Shown piece by piece: positions 49,001 through 61,000 of a stretch of 64,000 nt of DNA. The stretch lies in the NCBI GenBank assembly GCA_002633025.1, contig NMRB01000048.1:1-64000 (forward strand), given 5' to 3'. The notes under the pieces were generated by a model, which saw only the letters and a list, made by a program, of their open reading frames with translations, made no database searches and was not told the DNA's origin. The stretch is from Notospermus geniculatus (taxonomy: Eukaryota > Nemertea > Pilidiophora > Heteronemertea > Lineidae). A program made the position numbers and the translations under genes. The first letter of the stretch is position 1. Every line of letters starts with the position of its first letter.

Positions 49001-52000
49001 CGATTCGGTCCAGTAGTTTTACCTCCAGAGCCATTTTTGTGAAGCAAAGTCAGTGGTCCTTAATAACTAACTTACCGGTGAACCGCGAATTCAGCATGAT
49101 AGATAAAGGGGATTAGTTGTTATGCAACAATGCTCAAGTTTCATTTTCATGTTCTTCATGTATGTGTACCGTACTTCATTTTTTGTTTGACCTTTCCACA
49201 GGATAATCCTTTTGTCAATTACAAGGCGACGCTGTTGTGTATGCTGTTGATTGTTCTTTATGGAACAATTCACCTAACACCTCGACCCTGCTTCACAAAA
49301 TAGGGTCTGCAGCTCGAGCCACTGGACCGAATCCGGATATCTTGGTGTCGTTTTTCTTCTAGAAAGATTTTCCATCCATTGCTATCAGTAGTTTTGGGTT
49401 CTGGGTGGTGGAAGTATGCTTGTCCGTTTTTTTTGGACCACCCTGTATAAGTACCAAGAATGTACAACTCCAAATATGTGCCAAAAGTGAGTTTACTAAT
49501 TTGCCTCTGGTGACCCTGTAACCGAAGGGATCTTAATTTGCGAAGGATTATTGTGTAGAGAAGATCATTACGAACAAAATGACACCTCCCATAGTTATAT
49601 GCACTCAGAAATAACCGAGCTACAGAGCAGTTTTGAATGGACCATATTTTCGACAAATTGATATCGTACTTGATCTCTGGGTCGGGCACTCTGACCTAAA
49701 CAACAAATCCATGGTTTCACCAAAATCAAAAAAAAATTGTATGCCAGTAATATGTCTGTAACTTTACATAAGAATATTGACGATATTCTAAATAATACAA
49801 TTCAGTCAACAACCGTTAAATCTAAACATTGGTTATTTAATTAGAATGCCTATAATTACCGTACGCCCTCTATTTTCAGAAAAAGTAACTTAATGCCCAC
49901 TCTTTTGATTGATTACTGAGTTGTACATTCTTGGTACTTATATATTCTTGATAATACCGGTAGACCTATTACTTCAGTTGACCATATTCCCGCTGATTGC
50001 AAGTCAAGATGTGCCTTTTATAATTGAAGGGCCTCATACCTCTGATGATTTGTATCCGTGTTGAATATCTTATGTTGCATTCGAGATCAAAGTGTTTCTG
50101 GTGTTGGTCTTGCTTTGGTCCTGTGTCATCAGTTCATTGTCATTTATTTATGTCTCTGTTGTTTAACTCATTCAGAACTGGTGTTGACATTCTTGCCTCT
50201 TGAGAAGTAACTAAAAAAAATTGAAGGATATTTGAAAGAATACCCTTTGAATGAGTGCGGGTTTCTCCGGGCCCTCCTGTTTCCTCCTGCTGTATATTTA
50301 TCTGAGAGATCCAAGAATTTCAGTCCATGTTGATTTCGTACCGATTTTTGTGTTGCATGAAGTTTTATGGTTGTCCTCTTCAATTCCGTGTTTGTGGTGT
50401 GTTTGGTGCTAAGGTTGTAATATCGTGGTTGTCCGTGGTCTACATGGTGTGGTATCTAAAACTCCCCTGCTATCCTGATAATTTTTTCCTTTTTTCTTAT
50501 TTACCCAGGGGGAATTGTTGGTAAGGTTTTGAAAAAGACATCAAATCAAACTGTTTGGATATTCTCTGAGATTGACATCTTGGCAATGAAAATGTCCCTC
50601 ATACATATAGCTTAAGATTGATTCCATTTTAATTTCGTGGAAATTCATGTCATTTTAGCGATGGTGTTCAGTTGACCTTGCATCCAGCTCGAATCTTGAG
50701 TTTCTTTTGCTAAGGTTCTGCATGTTTTGAAATTTTGTTGGAGAACATCACATGAATCAGTCACCAAATCAAACTAACAGATATCCATCCAACATGGAGC
50801 ACAAAAAACGACACACAAAATGATAGTATAAAACATAAAGTTGTCTCCGAATTTCGGAAATTTTTGTCCCCAACCGGGGTCTTCCTCAGGCACTTTCTAG
50901 TAGAGATCCCAGAAGTGAATCACTTTCTAGTAGAGATCCCAGAAGTGAATCTCTTTCTAGTAGAGATCCCAGAAGTGAATCACTTTCTAGTAAAGATCCC
51001 AGAAGTGAATCACTTTCTCGTAGCGATCCCAGAAGTGAATCACTTTCTAGTAGAGATCCCAGAAGTGAATCACTTTCTAGTAGAGATCCCAGAAGTGAAT
51101 CACTTTCTAGTAGAGATTCCAGAAGTGAATCACTTTCTAGTAGCGATCCCAGAAGTGGATCACTTTCTAGTAGAGATTCCAGAAGTGAAATTCTGGAATC
51201 TCTACTAGAAAGTGCCTGAGGAAGACCCCGGTTGGGGTCGAAGATTTACGAAATTCGGAGATGACTTTTTGTTTACTATCAAATCAAACTAACAGGTTGA
51301 GAATAGTTTTAATAGTGAATACTGCTTTAGTCAGTCAAATTTTTCATTCCAGCGATTCCAACTTTCCCCACGCGTCTGTGACGATGAGATTTACTTCTTC
51401 AGGAAGCCGATTACGCCAAAGAAGGTAGGACGTTGTAGTCAGAGATAGCTGCTAACAAATTTTATTTCAGTTCACCTGGAGTTATCTCTAGCGTAGCGTG
51501 AACTGCCGTGGGCTTAACTCAAACTGATGGGGTGACGCCAAAATAGCATGAACATCATGTTAGTGCCGAATGCTGTTGTGAACGACTGGGCCAAGTTTAA
51601 CGGTACTTGAGGTTCAAAGATTGAAACAGGGTGTGTGACCCCTGAGAATGGCAAGTCGAATATTCTGACGTGTTGATCTTGCATTAACACTTAAGCTATG
51701 TTTACCTGACACGCGGTAAGCTGAATGCGGATAGCAGAAAAAGAACATGGTATACGGAACGTGGTAAATATTCCGCGTGTTCCATTTGTCTGCACACGGT
51801 ATCACTTCTGGTTTTGTCCGGTTTGGTCTGTCCTTGCCCAATCACGGGGTCTGTAGTGCCACGGAAAAATCGCTACATCGAGTGATCGGTCTTTCGCGTT
51901 CCGCCTATCCACGTTCCGCGAAACGCTTACCGCGTGCAGATAAATGGATGAATGGAAATGGCTTGGAGCGAACAGATGTCTGTTCCGTGTTCCATTTCCG

Positions 52001-55000
52001 CTATCCGCATTCCGCTTACCGCGTGTCAGGTAAACCAGGGTTCTCCACTAAACCGCAGGGTTGATCTCAGCGCCCGATCTAAAAATCCGCCACCCGGTCG
52101 AAAAAAATTGCCGCCCGGTCAAAATTATTCACTTTAAATAACACTGAGGTTTTCCAAGCACCGACAGGAGCTAGGTTCGTGTTTCAGAATGCCAGGAAAT
52201 CGCATTTCAGGGCTTCTAGATTGCAGATTTTTCTGGGGGAGGCCTCCGGATCCCCCTGAGGACGCGCGTACGGCAGCGGCTTCCGATATCAGTAACCGTG
52301 TGACGTCACCATCGCCCGGTCTGTTTCAAACCCTGTGGAGAACCCTGGGTAAACGTAGCTTTATCTACCCCAGTTGAGAAGATATTTTCTCCAACGCCCG
52401 GCCTTTAGAACCAAAGAGAAGCTGCCTAAACCATTATATTTGAATTTGCAGTTTTATACTCTTGCATTCTTAATTGAAGAAGGAATGGGAATGGTATGAC
52501 ATGCGTTGAACGCTTTTTGATCTAGGTGCTTGTACATTGCTGTTTGGCGGCAACTGGTGATAGGTTTTTTATTGGACATCCTGGTGGAACTGTGCTTGAA
52601 CCTTTTATGATGGTGGGAAAGTCTGTCGGTTACCGTTTATTAACTTTTGGAGGCAATAGAATACAGTGTGATATATCAAACAAACATTTGTTATCTGGCA
52701 TTCCAAGCAAATTACGAACTGTAGCCCAATTGTTTACAGGGCTGTTTAACGTAATGGCGTGCTGGGCACTCATGCACTACAGAACATGCAGTGCAGGCAT
52801 GCACTATAACACATGCAGTGCAGTCATGCACTACACCATTCGCGTGACTTCTGAGGAGCCTGATAGCCCAGTGGTTATCACGTCCGCTTAGCAAGCGGCA
52901 GGTCCCGGTGTAACGTTTTTCAGTGAGGCCCATGTGCCAGTGTGACAATACAATAGGTTGACAGAATAAGCGGTGACTTGACAATGGGTGACACACAGAC
53001 AAACAGTGAGTCTGTTGCCCAGTGTGTTATGAACAATGGAAATCACACAGATAAATGGTCACACTGAAAAACATTACACCGGGTTCGAATCCAGCCCGGA
53101 CCGAATGGGATTTCATTATCGGCTCTTCAGTCCGTCGCATGGGACAGTAAGCCGTGGTGCCTTGTACCTTGTGTCTTTGCAAGGGCAAGTAAAATACCCC
53201 ATCCAAGTGAGGAACTTGAGTAGCTTGTGATGGCCTCCTCCATACTTACCAGGGCCAATAATGCTATAGTATCTGCCCTGATGGAAAAATGAAATACATG
53301 TACAAATACTTCCATTCCATCCATCCCACACTGACTCAAAAAGTATTTGGCGTTTCAACTGCTGACCACAGCATTGACAAAAATGACAGTACGTGGTAAT
53401 TCCTCTGACCTATGCAGTTCATCTAATCATAAAAGGTACGGTATCGCACAGTTCCACTCTGGTGTGGATTTCTTGACTAACCCCCAGAAAGGAGAGAAAG
53501 TGCAAGACTTGACAATCAGCTGAGTGGCACCAGGAATTTATAACTTGCTGCATGATAATGTGAAAATATAAGCTGCTGTGTACCGCAGCTGCCAGCATCC
53601 ATTGGAGTGCATCCTATTCTGAGACCTGATGTTATTTCTGAGAAACTTTGGGGCATAAAGGCCTCTGCAAACTTGTGCGTTTCACAAATTGTCCAGCAGA
53701 AAATTCTTTGTTATTTTCCGCTGCACTGCCTCCATACAGTGGGTGCACCTGAAAATTGTGCCACAATCAGGACTTGTGTATGGAGGACTTAACTCTTTGA
53801 CGCTGCGTAAAATTTTCTGTTGCAAACGCGTGCAACATACCTACATTGTAAAATCTGAAAAAGAGCGATTTTCAAACATAAAAATTGACAACTAACGTTG
53901 CTCAAAACTACTTTTATTGTACATGTACATCAGCTTGAAGCTCTTGATTTCTTCTTTCCTTTGGTGCATAGCAATCCACAAAATATACCAAAAAGTCACA
54001 CTTCCAATGAAAAGTTACCGTAAGTTTAGCCACCTCGTCCGGAAATGGAATAATTGGCAGGAACCAATTTTTGCAAAGAATTCACTAAATTATCAAAACT
54101 TCTCCTATTTCTCATTTTCACACTTGGAAATCACAAAAGAAAGCATCAATCGGTAGATTGCGGAAAAGATCGAGAACTTCCGCGCCATCTTTACACTACG
54201 AAACTTACCACAACTTTCCGTGATCAACACCCTACAAAAGTGACACCCACGCCATCGAAAGTACTCAAACTGAATGATTAGTGTTCTCAGACTACTGTAG
54301 ATGGCGCCTCGGTAGCGTGCGTGAGGATCGTTAGCTGTAGGAAGTTTCTATTGAAAGTTTACTGTCGAACTGAGTAGACTCAGTGTGCCAACCGAGTAAA
54401 CTCGGTGCGCAGCGTCAAAGAGTTAAAAGTAGCCCAATTTAAAATTCACTTGAAAAATATTTCGAATTTGACTGCCATTCAGTGATTCGTCAAATCTTGC
54501 CCGTACTTAGACCATTCCCGCAACATCCGAGATATGCCGTAGGTCGGCAGTCTGTTCTCACGGCGTGTTTTTCCTTCCCAGGAGCCCTCACCCCTCCTGA
54601 TGAAGGTCTCCATGGAGCCATATAAACAGGAGCTCTTCCAACAAGACGAAGACTCAATGATGTCATCACTGCCCGATCAGGATCAGTACGGGGCACAAGG
54701 ATTTAACACGTCGTTTACGGGCATGGATGCAAGTTTCATCCAAGATAACATCTCCACGCCTTCCCAACCACCCCCCTCCTCCTCAAAGAAAAACGCTTCT
54801 GTGAGTAGCATCCCAGACAAATACTGTGGGACATCTGCTAATTTATGGCCTGTCAAGGACTTGGCAGAAATGTGTGGCGGTCTAGGAAAACCCGTCGGAA
54901 GTCGCTGAGTGATCAACAAGGGCTGTCAGATTGCCTGCTGCTACGTGGTACATTGTCTGACAGCAATAATTGACTATCTGACAGCAAACTTTCGACAGAA

Positions 55001-58000
55001 AACTGTCACGTGGAGCAGCGCCTTTACTCGTCAACATTTTATATTTGTGGTCATTCACCTCTGGGATCTCTTCTACATAGTGCCTGAGGAAGACCCCGAT
55101 TGGGGTCGAAAATTTGCAAAATATTCGGAGACGACTTTCCGATTTATTGTGGTCATTGTGAATATATAATTGATAACTATGAAGTCCTTGATGGGCCATT
55201 GCTATCTCATTCATACAATAATTTCTGAATCAACATCTTTTCATCCATCCTTCGATTGTTCTAATACATATATCATACAGATCAGTATCTGATATAAAAT
55301 ATATAAGCTAAGGTTACACCTGTTGAAAATACCCATGTTTTTCCAGACCCGTGTCAAACCCGTGTGTACGAAAAGCCCAGCGAGAGGTCACACTCCGACA
55401 TTGTAGTTAAGTAGCCCGGCGACAGCTGCGCTGCATGCACTGACTCTTCGGTCATTTCTGTATTGGCACACATTGTTGGAGGCGTGAAAAGGACGTCACT
55501 TAATCATGTAATGGCTGTGCCACCTGTTGCCATGCTAAGAACTAACGAAAACACGGGGATTTCGAAAAGCACAGCGAGCTTGCCATGTCTCAAAAACCTG
55601 TGTTTTTGAGACAGGGGTTTCTCGGAGCCCAGCAATTCATAGGTGTGACCACAAAAAAAACGACGATTTTATGTAGTGTAACCACGGCTATCAGTGAGCC
55701 TAATGAATTTTTGCTCATAGTCAATTCCCTCATCACTGCTTGTTGAATTCAGTCTAATTCCAATATTACAGGCATTTATGACACTTATTTTCTCTTTCCT
55801 TTTCAAAATGCCATCTGCATTTATTCAAAAGTTGATTTCTTTGTCGGGGTGGCAGCATGGAAGCATCCACCCCTGCCACCAACAAGGTCACGGGTTCAGT
55901 GCTTCTGGCTTTCATCACCTGTGGCATTTAAGGGTTAATGCTTGAGGGAAAAGCTAGAAATACACTGCTGATTTTCTGCGTTGCGACTTGCTTTACAACG
56001 TGCTACCTGCGATTGAATACGATCGCAAGGAACTAATACCGGTCGCCGACCGATTGCCAACTGAAAGACCACATCTTCGCCATTGGTGGAAATCACGTCT
56101 AACGAGTCCACTACGGCGATCGAGTGCCCAGTTGCAACGCAAGTCGCAACGCAAAATCAGCTCGAAAATCAATGGTGTATTCCTTGCTAAAAGGAACTCT
56201 GCTGACTGAAAATCGATCGTTATGCCCCAACAGTGACAGCAGTGAAATTTTAATCCCTAATTGCTTCATTCTAACCTCACAATCTTAGTCGTTAGCGAAT
56301 ATTCATCTAACTCTTATTCATAACTTTACTGCCTAGCAAGCTGTAAAATCAACCTTAACAACTGTAGTAAAAAAGCACATTTGTAGTGATCATAATCAGG
56401 AAAGGGACGTTTTGATAGCAATTTACTTTATTTTTTCATTGTGGTGGTTTTAGTTCATATTTTTTCACTTTTAAGAAACTGTTTCTGGTAGTAGTGATAA
56501 TAATGCATGTGATTTGGCAGGGTAAATAAAAAAATGAAGAGCCTGATAGCCTAGTGGTTATCACGTCCGCCTAGCAAGCGGCAGGTCCCGGGTTCGAATC
56601 CAGCCCGGGCCATATGGGATTTAATTCCCGGCTCTTCAGTCCGTCGCATGGGACAGTAAGCCGTGGTGCCTTCTACCTTGTGTCTTTGCAAGGGCAAGTA
56701 AAATACCCCATCCAAGTGAGGAACATGAGTAGCTTGTGATGGCCTCCTCCGCTGTCACCCTCAACCACTGAAACACTTGGTGCCAAAGGGGGGGAAGTCC
56801 GTTTCTGAACACTAGATGTCACTACCAGTTGTTGACGAACGCGCTCGATCAATCAGCCAATGAGCGATCAGCCAATAAGGAAATGTTTCATGTTTCCCCT
56901 AGTTGCGTGAAATACTGGTCGCTGATTGGTTGATGACAGTTTGCGCCATCTAGCGTTCAGAAACATGATTAGGCCCCATCTGTGCCAGTGGTTGAGAGCG
57001 TATAACTAGTATTAAGCCCGAGGCCACTGGGGACGAGTGTACCCAAGACCTCATGAGCTGATGGGGCCCTGTACTCATGCAGCTTGATTGATAAAAATTG
57101 CGATCGGGGCATCCGAATTGTTTTTGATAAGGGGGAACTAGTTAACAAAGTGGGCAGGTTGACTCTTCTCCATCCATGGTCAGGGTTTCCGCCAGGAAAA
57201 AAAATTTGGCGATGGACCAAAAAAAATTTCAAAAAAAATTTTCAAGCAAGTTTTTTTTCAAACAAATTTTTTCAAAATTTTTTTTTGGATTTTTTTTATT
57301 TGTATTTTTTTCACACAACATTGTACATGGACTGCAAGATAACATGATGGTATAATAATATGATGTTTTGAAAAGAAAAAAGACAAGATTTAAAGAAACA
57401 AAATCCTTTCTTTCTGAAAAATTTGGGGATTTATCCCCAAATAATTTTCTTGGGGATGGAATTCTCCCCATTCTCCCCTCTGGCGGAAACCCTGATGGTA
57501 GAAATGGAACATTGCAACCACAAGTGTTCCAAAGCATAATGTACCATTACCATCAAAATCTTGTTTGAAAAACAAAGTCAAAATTGATGGAAGAACTATT
57601 AGAACAGTAGACAGAGATTCTGCCCGGTATCTATATAGCCGGGTTCACATCTGGACCGATCCGAGACCGAATTCCCCAGTTCGCATTCGGAAATACGCAT
57701 TGGCTAGGCCGGTCTAGCTTAAAGCACGTTCACACTACAAAGTTTTTAATGCGATCTCAGGCTGGTCTAGCGAGTCTGCTTCTTGTAGCGATCTCAGGCC
57801 GATTCAGCTACCCTAGGCCGGTCTAGACATGTGTCTGAACAGTTTGGATTGAACCAGTCAGTGCGGTATTGGTAACACTACGCGCCAAACTGTAAACCGA
57901 ATCGGCCTGAGATCGTTACAAGAAGCGGACTCGCTCGACCGGCCTGAGATCGCATTAAAAACTTTGTAGTATGACCGGTCAATGCAGACTAACTGTTTAG

Positions 58001-61000
58001 ACCGGTCTCAGATCGCTTTGAAGTGCTAATGTGAACGTGCCTTATGATTTGAAAGACCTGTGATACATCAATTGAGATCATTTCTGCTGAAATTCATACC
58101 CCAACAAAAGTCACTGTGGAATGGTTTACATGGCTGGTGTTCACTTTGCAGGGTAAACCCAAGAAGAAACATGTACCTAGTGGCTACATCGTGTTTGCCG
58201 GGGAGTGCCGCAAGAAAATCCAGGAGGAGAACTCAGATCTTACGTTTGGAGACATCAGTAAGATAGTTGGAACAAAGGTGAGAATTTTTGCATCCTTTTG
58301 CTTTTCGTCTTCCAACTACAGTAAAACTTGCATATATCGGACTCTACTGGACCAGATGTTTTTGTCCGTTGTGTGTAATAATATCAGTTATATGTGATGC
58401 AATTTAATGGAAATGCTTTAGACTGGGACTGTAGTTTCAGTCCATTATATATAGCCCCGTTTACACTGGTCACGGAAAAAGCGATCCGTGCACAGGCCGG
58501 TCCCCGCCCACTTCGTCATCTGGTGATCTGCCCCGTTTACATTAGCACAATGGAACCGAGCCAGTTGGTGGGTGCCATGAGCTCTCCAGTCAGTTCAGTC
58601 GATTAGAGGTACGAAAATCAAACGAAAAATCAAACAACGACAACAACAAAATGGATGCCTCCATGCAAAATCACTCTGCCCAGAAATTCCCGCTAATGAC
58701 GTCATTCATAATTCGCGCATGTGCAGAACACAATTTAGCAACCGTGCCGAGATCGGTTATCGTTTACACAGCAGTGTTATCAAATCGGATCCATGCCCGG
58801 ACCGGTCCGAGACCACCTCCAACTGGTGGTCTCGCCATGGCTCGGTTTGGAACCGTTCCTGGCATGCTTGTCCCGTTTACACTTGCTATTGTTTTGGCGA
58901 TCCGTGCTTGGAGTGGTCCAAGCACGGTTATTTTTCCTCAGTGTAAACAGGGCTAATGACTGCTCAAAAATGGCAAATGTTGATTTCCACCAGAATTTTC
59001 ATGAAAATTGATTTGTGACAACATACAAAATCCGAGGGACCAATCCTTTTCAAAATCAAGGGCAAACCCTGCTTTCATGTCTATTCTCACAAAAATTTGG
59101 ACAGATCTCTTTGAAACGAAATCTTCTGTTATTGTTTTCAGTGGAGGAACCTTCCCAAGGCAGAGAAGGAAAAATTTGAAGAGAGGGCCAAGAAAATCGC
59201 AGAGGAGCAGCAGGCAAAACAACAAGAGGCTGAACGCGCATTCAACGAGTCTTTACAGATGTATCCGCCGCAGTCACCAGGATCATCAGGTTATGACCAA
59301 AGCATGTCTCCCGCTGCATCCAATCGTCCGTTGACACCCGGATCACAGTATCCAAGCATGCCGCAGCAAATGCAGGGTCAGTTGTCATTGGTTCACAGTT
59401 TCACACCGAGTAGGGTATTTTGGTATTTTATCAAAGTATAATGATATTTTAGTGAAAAGCATTTTTTTGTGTGGTTAAAGCTGGAGAGTTGCCACTTGCT
59501 CCAAGTTTTGATATTCCGTAGACAGTCCTGATCGAGGAAATTGTGGACAGGGAGGTTAAGGGAATTCAGCCCTTGACGTTTTGACATCATCATTTTAGGA
59601 GCCCTGATAGCCTAGTGGTTATCACGTCCGCTTAGCAAGCGGCAGGTCCCGGATTCGAATCCAGCCCGGGCCATATGGGATTTCATTCCCGGCTCTTCAC
59701 GTCTGTCGCATGGGACAGTAAGCCGTGGTGCCTTGTACCTTGTTTCTTTGCAAGGGCAAGTAAAAGACCCCATCCAAGTGAGGAACATGAGTAGCTTGTG
59801 ATGGCCTCCTCCGTACTTACCAGGGCCAATAATGCTATAGCGTCAGCCCTGACGGAAAAATGAAATACACCAAATACAAATACAAATACATCCTCCTCTG
59901 TGCAATATGTTTTAGGGTTTTACATTAGGCCGAGAAAAGTTTGCCCTTATTTCACTAAATTTCTCGACATCACAACCTGTGTCTCAAACGATTTTGGACT
60001 TAGGTCCATATCAGCATTTTGTTCCCAATGAGAATAAAGACAGCTGCTATCCTTGGGTTTTTTTTACCGCTGCACAGTTACACCGCTCCAAGTTCCCAAC
60101 AACTGCACAATCATATCAAATCTGCAATTTCCCCTTTCTGTTCACCTGAAGTTGGCAATAATGCTTTCCAGCTTTTGACTGATATGGGACCATTTTGACT
60201 GATATGGGACCATTTTGACTGATATGGGACCATTTTGACTTATATGGGACCATTTTGACTTATATGGGACCATTTTGACTGATATGGGACCAAGAAAGGC
60301 AGCCTTTTGCCAACTTTTGGGTAAAACTATGCACATTTTTCATCCACATTGTTTCATTTTTTCCTTGACATAACTTCCTGAGATAAACATTTCCGTAGTT
60401 ACTGTAACTTTCAGGATCGGGGCATAGGCTTTCTGCATTTTGCAGAGCTGACCATCCCTCAGTCCAGTCACCCCTCCAAATTCAGACTGCGCTCAGCGTT
60501 GCTTAACTTACAGCTCTGAGTCCACCCCGCCAACCACTACTAGGCCCATCATGGCTTACCATGTGTCTTTACTACCTCATACTTCCTACGCACAAACCCA
60601 TGGAGAACTTAGCCCAGATTTGTGTTTCTCGCACATCGAGTTGCCGTGCACCAATCAGAACACTTGTTAGCCAACCTCACTCCCAGGTTGGCAACAAGCC
60701 AATTAAACCAACCGCTGTGTATTTTGTGGTTGGAAAGTATTAGGAACGAGGATGGTCCAGCCATTCTATCAATTCTGATTTACCCACAACTCACAAGAAG
60801 TATGCTGTTGAACAAAAATAGTGAACATTTTCTAAAACAGAGAAGGTACATGTAGGTGTACAGAAAGACTGACGTGGTATCTACGATGAAGTACAGTTAT
60901 CATAAAACTAACAGCGGGAGTCAGTCCACAAACAGGAACATCCGATTGGAAACAGCTTCCCACAGTGAAGTACGTCAAGGGTTTGTGCAAGCGTAGTCGT

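Noticed and set aside
50891-51190. CRISPR-like array
   Set aside because: The 30-base units abut with no spacers and the genome is eukaryotic with introns.
50864-51208. 114-codon open frame with repeated HFLVEIPEVN
   Set aside because: It follows from a 30-base tandem repeat (a multiple of three) inside a hairpin transposon; there is no start context or splice support.
52526-52891. 121-codon open frame on the plus strand
   Set aside because: No family resemblance; it runs into the SINE at 52852 and lacks splice sites consistent with the gene.
59597-59680. tRNA-Ala-like gene (anticodon AGC)
   Set aside because: The head is followed by a conserved SINE body and an AAATAC tail; four copies share the body, so it is a SINE.
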